A DNA stretch of 64,000 nt from Nectonema munidae. Its lineage: Eukaryota; Nematomorpha; Nectonematoida; Nectonematidae. Positions 13,141 through 29,124 of the stretch are shown piece by piece. Numbering within the stretch: position 1 is the stretch's first letter; each line of letters opens with the position of its first letter. The DNA lies in contig JAUIRK010000844.1 of assembly GCA_030549495.1 (NCBI GenBank), positions 62,001-126,000 of the forward strand, read 5' to 3'. Made by a program: the position numbers and the translations under genes. The notes below the pieces were generated by a model, which saw only the letters and a list, made by a program, of their open reading frames with translations, was not told the DNA's origin and ran no database searches.

Positions 13141-13707
13141 GAAAAAGGACTCACTAGGGCCTCTCCTCACACCAATCGTCAGCAGGCGTGTTTCATATCA
13201 AATGAATTGGCTAGGTGCATTGATTACTTTGCACTAAGACACTTTGCCGCTTAAAAATGAAATTTTAAAATTTTTAGCAACGAAATGATACCAAAGTAGA
13301 TTACTAACATAAAAAACAAAAAAACTTCATATTAATGCCACTTACACATAATCAGTTAGTAAACTAAATTGTTTGAAAATACATTTAGTACTCGAGTCTA
13401 GGAATTTAAATGAGATTTTTTTAAATAAAAGTTGAAAGTCCAAAATTTTGTAAGAAAATTTGCCCCGAACCCTGAATTAGTTATTCCATTGCCTAAGTGA
13501 TAGAGTATATTTACATGATAATGAAATCTTGTACAGAAAATAATACAAGTGCAAAGCAAACTCTATACTAATTTAACGCATTAGATCCAATGAAAAGCAT
13601 ACAATAATTAAGGTGACATAGGATACTTTTAGTACAGCGGTACCTGATGGGTTAAGTGCACTTTTATGAATAACATTACATTGGCATTTGGCTACTTATA
13701 AGTTTTA
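13141..13707. other. Spacer without recognisable gene
   Basis: AT-rich sequence. I see no exon, TE domain or repeat structure apart from the MITE that follows. Confidence 0.45.
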
Positions 13708-13711
13708 TTAA

Positions 13712-13841
13712 CCCTTCGTGACCAGTGTTCATATATGATACATAAACAATTTTACCTTCATCTGCTTTTTCAAATAGTTTTGTATATGAATCTTCTGCTT
13801 TTTAATAAATATCGTCTGAATATTTTCTGGTCACGAAAGGG
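13712..13841. mobile_element. piggyBac-type MITE, copy A
   Basis: A 130-bp non-coding element with terminal inverted repeats CCCTTCGTGACCAG (left) and CCCTTTCGTGACCAG (right, inverted), flanked on both sides by TTAA (13708-13711 and 13842-13845). CCC-starting ends with a TTAA target duplication are diagnostic for the piggyBac superfamily. It is nearly identical internally to copy B at 60418-60547 and shares its end design with copy C at 42684-42802. Confidence 0.9.
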
Positions 13842-13845
13842 TTAA

Positions 13846-14815
13846 GAAAAAATTTGAAAGGCTTTTTGTAAAAATATTGTGAAATAGCCGAGTATATATA
13901 TATCTTGCTAAAAAAACTAAAACATTAAATAAAATGAATATCTGAGAATAGAGATGCTATAAATTTGGATTCTCGAATAAAAGACTTGATTGTGTAAATT
14001 ATATTTAGCAAATATAATAAAGGCATTTTTCCTAACTTGTGTATTCTTTTACAATAAAATTTAACTCTTTCAGTTACAGTAATCAATAGGGATAGAGCTT
14101 TTAAGCTTTATTTTTATAGAGAATATTCTCTTATATAGTTATGTGCTATGAAAAATATTTGCCCCGCCGAATAAGTTGTGGCCTCTTGTTCAAATTCCCG
14201 GCTATTATCTCTGATCAATTATATCTCAAATTTGCATTATTATAGCAAAGTGGAAATGAATGAATAAAATAGATTTTCCCTATAAAACAAGAAAAGTAAT
14301 ATGAAAATTCTACTCATAAACCAAGCAAGTAAATACTATAAAAAAATATAGAATTGAGAAAATTGAAAATTATTTGGGGATAGGGAAGACCTCTTTGCAA
14401 CCCCTCCCCTCTCTAATGTTCAACTCTGGTTAAAATAGCATAAATTTAATAAATTATCTCCTAACTTACGGTTTAAGTGAATTTTAAACTGTTTTTTGTA
14501 TAAATATGATTCTTGTATTTTAGTAGATCCTTACAGGATGCTTGTATATAAATTTATAAAGCAAAGATTTTGTTTCAAACAAATTTTAAGTTGTTAATTT
14601 TTCAAAAATATCTGAATATATAAACTACTAAGCATTTTTGTTTTTGTTATAAGGATTAGGGTTTGATTTTAAAACTATGTGAGCCATTTTCCCTCCGACT
14701 ATCCATTTCTGTATTCCTGTGTGGTTTATCAAATGCATAAATGAATATAAATCATAAAAAAATTTAATTATAAAAACTTACATACTAAATATTATGTAAG
14801 TAGTGTTACAACGCT
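13846..14815. other. Spacer or intron upstream of the CCDC12 exon
   Basis: No coding exon recognised. Since the CCDC12 exon at 15057 needs upstream exons, part of this sequence is probably its intron. Confidence 0.4.
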
Positions 14816-14817
14816 AG

Positions 14818-14942
14818 AAGTAGTGTTGGTTATATGCTGGATTCGATAACTCAAGGTCTTGGGTTCGATTCCGCATCAAGCCTGCTTTGCTCATAGTTCG
14901 ATACAAGCGGCGCAATTGTGCCTTCTCGATGAAAACACCCTA
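14818..14942 (+). repeat. tRNA-derived SINE, copy 1
   Basis: Carries a canonical pol III B box (GGTTCGATTCC at about 14862-14872) preceded by an A-box-like GTTGGTTATATGCTGG, then a tRNA-unrelated body ending in TTCTCGATGAAAACACCC and an A-rich tail. Three more copies occur at 29412-29541, 29907-30050 and 34470-34611. It lies about 110 bp upstream of the CCDC12 exon, inside the intron. Confidence 0.88.
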
Positions 14943-15056
14943 AACAAAAACAAAACAATATAAATGAGTTTTTTTCAATTATTTGATAATAAGCCATAGT
15001 TGCGATTATTTTGCGCTTATCAACGATTCATGTAACAATCAACTTTCTCTTCTTAG

Positions 15057-15384
15057 ACTTCTTTTTCGAAACTACGATCCAAATGATGCTGAACTAAAAG
15101 TTGAAAAGCAAAATAAGATGTTCAGTGAGGACTCGATAATCTTTGATCCTCAAGATGAATCAAGTGAAAATGCTTCTGCTCAAAGCAAAGATTCTGACGG
15201 CGGAAAGATTAGTATTGCGAAACTGGCTCCCAAAAAAGTTGATTGGGACTTGAAGAGAAGTATACAGGATAAGTTGGATCAACTTGATTTGCAAACTCAG
15301 CAAGCAATCATTGAATTGGTTCACGAAAGACTCTTCAAAGAAGAAAAAGGAGGGAGTGTTGTTACAAGCGAGGAAGCCTCATGA
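15057..15384 (+). CDS. CCDC12: CCDC12/Cwf18-like splicing factor, last coding exon
   Basis: The exon begins after a pyrimidine tract and AG at 15055-15056 (CTTTCTCTTCTTAG) and enters with one base of a split codon. It encodes LFRNYDPNDAELK, a less conserved acidic linker, then LAPKKVDWDLKRSIQDKLDQ and TQQAIIELVHERL, the hallmark blocks of the Cwf18 family, and stops at 15382-15384. Family proteins are small (about 165 residues), so this is roughly the C-terminal two thirds. The family is a component of catalytically active spliceosomes in the nucleus. The N-terminal exon or exons must lie upstream; I could not identify them. An open frame continues upstream to 14983, but those residues do not look like the family. 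An AATAAA lies about 110 bases after the stop. Confidence 0.85.
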
Positions 15385-15489
15385 AAACGTAATTGTGAAC
15401 ATCTTCGCTTCAAAACAATTCAGAAAACGTACCCTCCCAATTTATTCAAATTTCAGAAGGGATTGATAAAGACGCAGAAAGATTTTAAT

Positions 15490-15497
15490 GCAATAAA
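15490..15497 (+). terminator. Polyadenylation signal of the CCDC12-like gene
   Basis: AATAAA lies in GCAATAAACTTC about 110 bases after the stop codon. It is the first such hexamer downstream in sense orientation; position and spacing fit a short 3' UTR. Confidence 0.5.
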
Positions 15498-15499
15498 CT

Positions 15500-16360
15500 T
15501 CATATATTCGTTTCACTTTTGGAATTACTTCTCTATTTCATATTATTATTATAGTAACTCCATATTTGTGCAATTCTGCTAACAAAAGCTTTAGAGAGAA
15601 ATAAGGTAATATAGTTTGGGGTACTTTGGTATAAATTATATTTAAAATAATCATTGTGTTTGAAACGAAAGTTTAAAGTGTATCTACAAGATAAAGCCGT
15701 AGATAATAAAATTATTTTCTAAGACGAGACTTATCGGTATAGCACTAAAGACAAACTAATGACAAAAAACTCCACATGTATTATTCAAAATTTTTATCAA
15801 ACAAATCAAGGAAAAAAGGAACTTTATTTTTAATGAAAGTTTGAATCTTCATATATGCAATCTTTTGTTTCTTGTATTCTCAATTTATTTTGTTTTTTTG
15901 TGGAAAAAAGTAGCTTTTTTTCAATAAAGACAAAAATTTGACGAATAAAAATTTTCAAATTTTTTGTCAATGGCGTTAAGTCTCATATTTGAAAACAAAA
16001 TTTGTGATTTCGTTTGTTATGAAGCTTCACTATATTTACACACCTTTACATCTTTCTAATATGTAACTATACCTAAAGAAAGTGTGTATGTGATTTTTTC
16101 AAGAACGTGTAATCATCAATTATATTGGGTATGACGGTGTGGTGCATTGTACATTTTTATTGTTTATATAAACGATATGTGGTTTTTCATCACTACGCCT
16201 CGAGCCTTTTTCTCATTTTCATAATTGCCTATGTGAAAAGGAGAATGTTTGACATGCAAACTTGCGAGTATCAAATAAATATCAATATTGGTTTATTGTT
16301 CGATTTAACTTCATAACCAGTATTACATTGGGTAGCAAACGCCAGTATTTTGTACAAACA
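15500..16360. other. Spacer without recognisable gene
   Basis: AT-rich, short chance frames only. The 5' end of the piggyBac element that follows probably lies in here, but no TTAA-CCC end was found. Confidence 0.4.
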
Positions 16361-16366
16361 CTCCTA

Positions 16367-17700
16367 ATGTCGAGCTTTTCCACTTCTTCAAATGATGAAA
16401 GTTCTTCATCTTCCTACAGTTCCAGTTATACTTACTCGTCGACTGATACAGAAGATAATAATATTTCTGACTCTCTTATCGCCCCAGATGGAACTGAGTA
16501 TTTTTGGACACCTAGAAGACTCAACCAAGGTCGACCCAGAAGACAAAATTAGAGATAACATCATAAAATCCATTTGGGTCCTAAAAAAGGGGCTGAATGT
16601 TTGAGAATATCCGTTGAAATATTTCAACTATATATCCAATACATTTTTGAATGTACGTGTGTTCATTTGAAAGAAAATTACATGTAAGTTATTTCTCTAG
16701 TCCGAAGTATGCAAACTTGAATTATTGTTATGAAAAATTTGAAATAAGTGATCTTCTTGCTTACTTGGGATGCATAGCTTTTATGGGACAAGCAAGAAAC
16801 CAGCGTATTGATTTTAAGTATTTGTTTTCTGAAAAGTTTGGAGAACCTTTTTTAGTTGCCTCAATGACTAGGGACATGTTTGATTTGATAAAAATATTTA
16901 TACGTTTTGATAAGAGGACATAAAGGAATTTGAATGATAAAATTTCGCCAATAAGCTTTTTACATGACCATTTCGCCAAAAAAAAATTCAATTATTATGG
17001 TCCCGGCGAATATGACACAATAGATGAGCAACTCGTAAAGTTTAGAGATAGATGCTCGTTTAAAATCTATGATAAATCCAAGCCTGGTCACTATGGAATG
17101 AAGGTATACCATTGCAATGATGCATCCACTCAAACCCGAAGTTTATGTTTCAGGACTAAGTGACACCAGTTACTTTAGTTTTAAAAACATAAACATAGTA
17201 CAAAGAATGGTATCTGAACTCATCCTTTCACCTGGCACAGATGTAGTTGCAGACAGATTTTTCACGTCCCATGAACTTTGTGTCTGGGCTAACAGTAAAA
17301 ATGTTACTATGCTAGGGACCGTTGGGTCCAATAGAGTTTTTATGCCACATATACAACCAGAGCATTTGAAAGGCCTGAAATTGAATGAATGTGAAAGTAA
17401 ATTTTTATATACCTCAGAAGCATCACTGACTGCTTATATACCTCAAAAACATGCAAGGAAAAATTTTAAAGTCGTTTATTGCTTGTCCAGTCAACATTTA
17501 GAGGACATAATAACGCTAGGACACCGAAAAAAGCCCGAAACAATTGTATAAGTGATCTATAAGCACCTAGGTGGCAGAGGAGGGTAAAGTTGGTTGAACT
17601 GACTAAGAAAGTATATGCATAGCCAAAATAATTTCCAGAGAAGGGGAACACAGCCCTTGCCCTCAATAGGCCTGTTTATCGTGAAATTAATGTAAGATGG
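16367..17700 (+). pseudogene. piggyBac transposase pseudogene
   Basis: Begins with an ATG at 16367 and a Ser/Asp-rich acidic N-terminus (SSSSSYSSSYTYSSTDTED) ending in a DGTEYFW block. It continues with several frameshifts and stops into the DDE_Tnp_1_7 core: ISDLLAYLGCIAFMGQARN, FGEPFLVASMTRDMFDLIK, YDTIDEQLVKFRDRCSFKIY, KPGHYGMKVYHC, then VVADRFFTSHELC and TMLGTVGSNR. These give two of the expected catalytic aspartates (in DEQL and ADRFF). The C-terminus after 17551 is decayed and a zinc-binding tail cannot be seen. piggyBac transposases cut at TTAA. The three piggyBac-type MITEs here are candidates for mobilisation by a relative, but this copy is dead. Confidence 0.9.
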
Positions 17701-17724
17701 TTGACGTGTTTAAATTATGGCGGA

Positions 17725-18500
17725 AAAATTATTTTACAAAGAACTTTATTTTAACTTTATAATGAAAATAAAAAAAGAGAATAGTTTGTTTTTTTTAGTT
17801 TGTAGGTTGTTGGATGCGCCTAAAAAATTTCTTGAATATGGAAAAAAGGAAAAAAGGAGATCTGGTGAACTTCTGTGAGGTGGTCATGTTTTGCGAATAG
17901 AAAACTTAGCAACCAAATTTTTTACACTTTTTATTCAACAGTAATAAAAAATGCTACAAAATAGAAGATAAATAGTGTTCACTCTTTAAAAAAATTTAAA
18001 GCATAAAATTAATTAGTTCAATCATTATATTTCTGAAATCAGATTTTTTTATTTTCAAGGTTTACAAAATCAAGATGAAATTTGCCCTCAAAACAACAAC
18101 CTTCTAATCCTTGTTATAAACATAGTAGTTTGCTAGCCCTTAATTTTTTCTCCTGCATATCCAGTATCTCTTCACCCATTGATGTTTATAGAAAATATCA
18201 TAAATGAAGGATACTTTTAGATCGATTGAATAAAGACGTGTTCATAAATTAATGTAAAAATATATTGGAATTGGCGTTGAACTATTGATTCTATTATAAG
18301 AATGTGCTTAGTTTTCTTCCAAAGTCAACAGAGTAAAATAAAATATATTTTTTTTATTATAAATTTAGCATTTTCTTATCTAGGCAATTGTCAAAAGAAC
18401 TCAAGTAGCCTGGCAAAATATTTTTTAAATATATTTTTTGAAACACATAGTTTAGTAGAATTATTATTACAAATGAGAAAAATTATTTACTGAAACACAT
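17725..18500. other. Spacer between piggyBac and hAT remnants
   Basis: AT-rich with no recognised feature; element ends of the two neighbours could not be located. Confidence 0.4.
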
Positions 18501-18506
18501 TATTTA

Positions 18507-19608
18507 TTAATCTTGTAGCGAAATTTGTACTTGGTGTTTAGTTGCCAGTGCCTCAATGTTTGGTGAAATGCTGGAGGCGGCTACTCTTAGGTTATTTTCA
18601 AGGTGATTGTCCATCAGTCTTGATCTTGTTTTTGATTGTGCATATTTCATTTTCTAAACAGCTGCTCACATATATAAGTACTTCCGAATAGTGGCATTTC
18701 CTTTCTTGCAAAATCTGTGATACTGTGGAAAGCTTCTTTAGATAGATTTTTATAAAACGAATAATCTCTGATTTTTCGTCTCAAATCTTTATTTCTTGAA
18801 GTTCAATCAATTCCATCTGCAGTTCCTCTGGAGCTTCCCTAACATTGATATCAAATGGTGAAGAGAAAACACGTAGATTATTTACTTGTGACCTGAAATC
18901 TCCTGATGAATTCTTTGTGAATTGATATAAGCTCATCAGCATAGGAAGTGTTCTGCTTTGCAATGATTTGCCAATGTAGAGTAATACTTCCCGTTTTTTA
19001 ACTGTTTTTCTCATAGTTTAATTTTGTTTTGGAATGTTCGGATATGACTACAACTGATGAAGAAATTGGCCTTTTCCTTGCAATATTGAATTCAAGTCAT
19101 TCAAGTATGAAGTAAAGTCAAGAAGAAAAGAGAGATCCCGTACCCATCCATCATCACTTAATTCAGGGATAGACGTGCCTTTCATTTTCATAAATTGGAA
19201 CATTTCACTCCTAAGATCATAAAATCGTTTAAACCTTTTTCCTTTGCTCAACCATCGCACCTCACAGAAGTTCACCTGATCTCCATATTCTCCCTCGACA
19301 TCCTCAAGAAATTCTTTAAATTGGCGCTGATTTAATGCTCGAGATTTTATAAAATTGATACTCAAGACTACTCTAGACATGATGTGTTCAAATTTGAGAG
19401 ACTTGGCGCACAAATTCTGTTGGTAAATTATGCAGTGAAACACGGAAAGATATTTTGTGTTTGTGTTCATAGAATTTAACTTCTTTTTAATTTGAGAAGT
19501 TAAGGCAACTTTATTACCAATCATTGCAGGGGCACGATCTATTGCTAAACCATGAAATTTTTCAAAATGGAGATTAAATTTAGCCAAACTCAATAGAACA
19601 TATATCAT
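18507..19608 (-). pseudogene. hAT transposase pseudogene (GTF2IRD2-like group), 5' truncated
   Basis: The 186-residue frame at 19048-19608 contains LAIDRAPAMIGNKVALTSQI, FHCIIYQQNLCAKSLKFEH, ALNQRQFKEFLEDVEGEYGD and VNFCEVRWLSKGKRFKRFYD. These are the middle of the RNase H-like core of hAT transposases in the GTF2IRD2/FAM200-like set. It goes on at 18781-19014 (PFDINVREAPEELQMELIEL) and, after a frameshift, ends near 18507 with the hAT C-terminal dimerisation motif (PLFGSTYICEQLF). The N-terminal zinc finger and the first catalytic aspartate region are absent. No TIRs or target duplication were found. Frames are broken in at least two places. Confidence 0.9.
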
Positions 19609-19609
19609 T

Positions 19610-20576
19610 GTAGAGGTTCATTGGTAGAGTGTTTGTAAATTAAGATGGAACCCACAACGGGACCTGCTAGTTTTAAATATTTTTGTTAAAAAACAATTTT
19701 GAAGTGAGTATCTATTTAAAATCACTTTTTATTAATAAATTTGATAGATTTTCATGAAAAAATATTACGACAATTAAATTCTCGTTTTTGACCGGTTTTG
19801 ATTAATTTTCAAACGAAATAAATACCAGAAATGAATCGAAAATATTTAAAATATAATTTAAATTAATTTCTATAGTAAAATACTTGAAATATATATATGT
19901 ATGATAAAATTATTTTAAATAACTTTTTCAGGACTTTTGAATCAAAAAATATGAATCTCCATTGAATTCACAATATTTGAATTGGCAATTGTTTGAAAAA
20001 GCATATGAAATCTTACAACAGGGCGGTCGGTTAATTAGCTATAATAGCGTACGCTATATGTTTTGTGTGTATTTTTATATGCTCTGATGACCGTTTTTCG
20101 TGTGATGATGAGTTATTAGTTTTTAGCATAGTTATATCTTTTCTCTGTATTTTCGGATATATTATGGTGTGATGATGATGAGTTATTGTTTTTTTAGCAT
20201 AGTTGTATCTTTTCTGTGTATTTTTATATAATCTTATATTCTCTCCTCTAATTGGTCAATTTTATGTCAATGCATAATTTCAACCAATCAAAATGCGTCT
20301 ATCGACAGATAAACATGAGGCTATTATTTTTTTTAGAGTTTTATAATAGAGATAGATAGATAATATATGCATGATGAGTATTTATGCATTCATAATATGT
20401 GTGATGAATCAATATTTTATACATGCATAATACATACGACTTATGTGATTGCCTCATTTAATTTAACCTTGAGTGAACCAACCAATCAAAATAGTTTATT
20501 ACTGTTATAATACCTTTATTATCATTTTTATTCATTTTATAGTTTTAACAAGATGTAATATCACCATTGCGATAAA
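19610..20576. promoter_or_regulatory. Upstream region of the TSR/poly-Asp gene
   Basis: No coding sequence. A perfect 14-bp palindrome ATAGCGTACGCTAT lies near 20045-20058, and a diverged tandem pair (20101-20153 and 20168-20226) shares GATGATGAGTTATT and TAGCATAGTT. A TTTATAG about 40 bases before the ATG could be a TATA-like box. This is the best candidate promoter region, but no element is proven. Confidence 0.35.
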
Positions 20577-25150
<4,574 letters not shown>

Positions 25151-25575
25151 AGATGGATAAAGAAAAGTTAGCCTTCATTTTGAGCGAAATACAAAATGTA
25201 AACACAGCAACAATGAGTGGGATATAGGCTCCCATGAAACCCCCAACACGATTGGCTAATACTTCATTTTATTGAAAATGAAGGGGGACTGTGAAGCAAT
25301 CATAGTTCATTATTCCAAAACTGTGGATAGATGGCACATATTTAAATTTAATATATTTTTAAAAATTTACTTTTTTTATTTTTAGCAAAATTATTGCAAA
25401 CTGCTTTAACACATTAAAATAATAATTAATAGCGAGCTCACATTTTACGTTTGTTGTAAATCAAATACGATGTGATTCTTTGCAAACTGAAGTCTTCAAT
25501 CCGCCTCCAATGACTTGATGTACGCACCACATTGCACACTTTCAATTCGTAATTACATTTTTCAAAATAACATTA
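25151..25575. other. 3' flank of the TSR gene
   Basis: Probable 3' UTR followed by spacer. No clear AATAAA was found before the Tigger element; ATTAAA-like hexamers occur near 25413 but are not distinctive. Confidence 0.35.
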
Positions 25576-25848
25576 TACAGTGGAGCCCGCTTATTGTCAT
25601 ACCCTCCGTGTATGAATAAATTATGACATAATCCGGGATATTCTAATATCCGGGCTTAGCTATTTTCATGAGTATGGTGGTTATAACGATTTAACTGTGC
25701 GTGGTTATACATGTAGGGGCCTACACTGATAAGTGGCAACACGATGGTTAACAATTAAAACAAGTATTTATTACATTTTTCAGACATTATTATCACAATA
25801 TACAAATAAAAGAATAAAAAATTTATTTAGTATCACTTTTTTCATAAA

Positions 25849-27452
25849 TTATTTATTAAAATGTACAAATAAAAAATATATACACACGCATTGACAAGTA
25901 GGCCTAAACAATCCATCAGGTAAGTTTTTTTTCATTTGAAGCTGTGGATCTGCGAATTGTCTATTTAGATTTAAAAAAAGTCTGTTATGCAGGTCTGTTT
26001 GGCCGAATGTTGCAACCGCCGTTTGCAGCTCACTTTCCAGAGTGTAGAAGGTGGTGAGATCGTGGCCGATAGCTTCCAGATAGGCACGCACAAATGACGG
26101 GCCGTCGAGGGCAACATGGGCCTTTGGTGGTGGAGGCAGTTCAGCTGACTCATCGTCACTGTCAGCAGTGGGGCAGACATCTGGCTGGCGTACTGTGTCA
26201 CAGATGTCGTCATCTGTCAAGACCCCATGGCACTCAGTCTTGGAATCCACGTCCACGTAGGCCTGGAACTCTTCTGGTGCCTGGTCCTGGTGGTCTGCAG
26301 TGGGAGCATCTGGAGCAGAGGGGATGCGGAAGCCGGCATGGGCAAAGCAGTTTGCCACACTGGACTGTTTTACATCCTGCCATGCCACTTTCAACATGTG
26401 CATAGCATCCAGGACTGTAAACTTGCGGGCGAAGGTGCTGGCAGAGAACTCAGCTTCACCTGCGTCGATGTATGCAACAATCTTCTGGACCACCTTCTTC
26501 CTGTAGAGTGCCTTCAGGTTTCGGATGATCCCCATGTCACATGGCTATATGATGGAGGTCGTGTTGGGGGGCAGGAAGAAGAGGCGAATGTGGGATCTGC
26601 TGCATCCTTGGGGTGAGCCGAGCAGTTGTGGAGGACAAGGGCAATGTGCCGCCCCTGCCTTGCCATGTCACGTTCAAAGTCTCTTAGCCAGTCTCGAAAC
26701 AGGTTGCCAGTCATCCATGCGTTTTTATTGTTCATGTATGGGATTGGAAGCTGGGGGACTCCTCTAAAGCACCTGGGCTTGGCACTTTTGCCAACCACCA
26801 GTAGAGGACGCTTGTCACTGCCGTCCATGTTGGCAGTGACGAGGGCGGTGAGACGCTCCTTGACCTTCTTGCTGCCGCTCAGCTTCTGTTCTGCATCGGC
26901 CAAGGTGCCGTCAGGTAGGGCACGGAAGTAGATTCCCGTCTCATCTGCGTTGTAGACGTCACAGGGTTCATACTTCTCAAGCAGCTCGGGCAGCACAGTT
27001 GAAAGCCATGTGTCTGCAGCTGGGATGTCAGCATCACTTTTCTCCCCATGTGCCTTTTTATATTTGATCGAGAAACGATCCTTCCAACGGCAGATCCAGC
27101 CATTGGTTGCCTTGAAATCGTCCTTTCCTAGGTTGGCAGCGAGCTGGTTGGCCTTCTCCTCCAGGACTGCAGTGGTGATGGGACAGCCATGGGTACGGGC
27201 ATCCACGAACCAGGTGTAAAGGGCCGTCTCGACGTCAGCTGCCTTGCCAGTCCGCATGCGCATGCGGTTGCCGTTCTTGTTCTGCTCAGCATCTTGCAGG
27301 ATCTGGGACTTCTTGCTGAGAATTTTTGAAATGGTGGACTGTGAAACACCATACGTTTTGGACAATTGAGTTTGTGATTGGCTAGATGACCACTTTATGA
27401 TCTCCAGCTTCTGGGCAAGGGACAAGTCATTTCGCTTACGTTTAGCACTCAT
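25849..27452 (-). pseudogene. Tigger transposase, recently inactivated
   Basis: Starts at 27452 with MSAKRKRNDLSLAQKLEIIK and the CENP-B-like HTH (TQLSKTYGVSQSTISKILSK), then the second DNA-binding segment (FKATNGWICRWKDRFSIKYK) and the DDE domain. The first acidic motif is intact (VYNADETGIYFRALPDGTL). At the second, the expected DN is HN (IALVLHNCSAH), a loss of the catalytic aspartate. Near 26560-26590 the frame shifts from FASSSCPP to the correct FLPPNTTSII frame, which then meets a TAG in place of Gln before PCDMGIIRNLKALYRKKVVQ. From there a 228-residue frame continues to 25849 with the usual tail (SVANCFAHAGF). One frameshift, one nonsense and one active-site change make it inactive, yet nearly all domains are readable. 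Confidence 0.93.
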
Positions 27453-27583
27453 GATTAAAAACTGAAGAACTGAAGAATAGCTTAGCACAGTGTCCGTAAC
27501 AATAGAGCAGATCGGCAAATGTTGTTTTGATTGGGAAGTTTATTTAAGATCAAAAGGATGCATCTTTTCAAGACCTGTGTGTG

Positions 27584-27626
27584 CAGCTGTGTGTGTGTGT
27601 GTGTGCAGTGTGTGTGTTGCTATGCG
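27584..27626. repeat. (TG)n microsatellite
   Basis: Alternating GTGTGT interrupted by GCAG, about 40 bp, upstream of the Tigger 2 transposase start. Confidence 0.7.
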
Positions 27627-28098
27627 TGCATGGGTGCATGTGCGAAGCTTCGTGATCACAATGTTGCTTTCGTGATCACATGTGATTTATCGACGCATTA
27701 ACCTGTCAGAAGTCTCACCAAATGGTTAAAGCCAAATGATTTTTAACGGGAAAGTGCGACCATGCGCGAACACTCATCATGGCGATGCTTATCGATAACA
27801 TCGTCATGGTCATGGTTAAGGGATTAGACGTAACTTATTGGTGCATTACTGTTGGTTTAGTGATAAGATAGGAGTTCAAGTTGATGAAAAAATGCGTGTA
27901 TCGGCGCGATAATCCTGCAAAATGTTATTCTAAAAATTAATTTTGGCTAATTTTCTATGACAATAAATGGCAATATCTATGACATTAAACGAGCAAATTT
28001 CTATGTTTTGTATAGGAAATGGTTTGGGATTTCAATATTTTATGACAATAAACGGGAAATTCTATAAAACTGTATGATATTAAGTGGGCACTACTGTA

Positions 28099-29049
28099 TA
28101 TAGATAACATAACATACAAGCGTTTACATACAAACAAACATGTATTTTAAATGGATGAAAATTATAGAACGAAAGTTGGCCTGTGTTGAGAATGAGCTTT
28201 CCTGTCACCAACTCTAAAAAAGTATAGTGAAATGCGTAGGATCGAATATATTTAGAAAGTTCTCATCAAATTTGATAAAGAGAGTATACAAAACTTCATG
28301 GCGTATTGACCTAACAAGTTAAGACCTGATTAAGATCAATAATGAGACTGCTGGAAGTCTCTCTGGCCTTTGTATGCTTAGTATCCACCGTGATAAAATG
28401 AACAGCCTGATTACACAAATACGATTTAAATCCTATGTATATATGCTATTTTATTAATTTTCCATGTAATTTTTAAAGTCGTCATATTCCATTTTAGAAG
28501 CCGTTTAGGAAAATATTTCATCTAATAAAATAGTGTTTCAATTATCTGTGTTTCAATTTTAAGTTATGCAATGTTATACTAACTTCAAAGTAGTTACTGC
28601 AACCACTTGTTTTCAGTGACAGACTTCAGCTGTGATAAATTTCCTTACAACTCAGCTTCGATGGAAAACGTACCAAGACTGAAAGCGTGCGAAACTTCGA
28701 TATTTTTCGTAATTTAGTTTTTACGTACTTATTTTTCACGTTTATTTAAAAATGATCATACCGCACTTTAATTTCAAACGTAGCATGACACTAAAAACTA
28801 AAAACTTTTGACTACAATTAAAACTCTGTTAGAACATAATTATCTACGGCTTCTAAAAAATACAGATATTTATAATCCAATGGATCTTGTTGGTCACCCC
28901 TTCCATCTTTGAGTCGGTTGCAAAAATATTTCTCACATCTTCAAAACCCAAATTTGGACCGAGATAAATACGGTAAGTGGGATGTAGAAAGTATAATATT
29001 TTGACAATATACAAATTTAGAAATTTTAAAAGAATTTTCGGATTTTTTA
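28099..29049. other. Spacer between Tigger 2 and Merlin
   Basis: AT-rich; no recognised coding or repeat feature. Confidence 0.4.
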
Positions 29050-29124
29050 GTTTTGACGGCCACATCAAGTAATCACCATTTGGTCTGCCTTTTATAGTTA
29101 TTTATTTTTATTGTTATTTATTTA

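Larger units (their letters stand above)
25578..28096 (-). mobile_element. Tigger/pogo DNA transposon 2, nearly complete
   Basis: The left end CAGTGGAGCCCGCTTATTGT at 25578 pairs with the inverted right end CAGTAGTGCCCACTTAATAT at 28096. Both are directly flanked by TA (25576-25577 and 28097-28098), the pogo/Tigger target duplication. The element is about 2.5 kb, normal for an autonomous Tigger, and carries one transposase reading frame on the minus strand. Its coding part is clearly richer in G+C than the surroundings, suggesting a younger or transferred insertion. A TG-repeat (about 27584-27626) lies in its 5' part. Confidence 0.92.

Noticed and set aside
26094-26767. Plus-strand frames of 80-129 residues over 26.1-26.8 kb
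   Set aside because: Shadows of the GC-richer Tigger 2 transposase on the minus strand.
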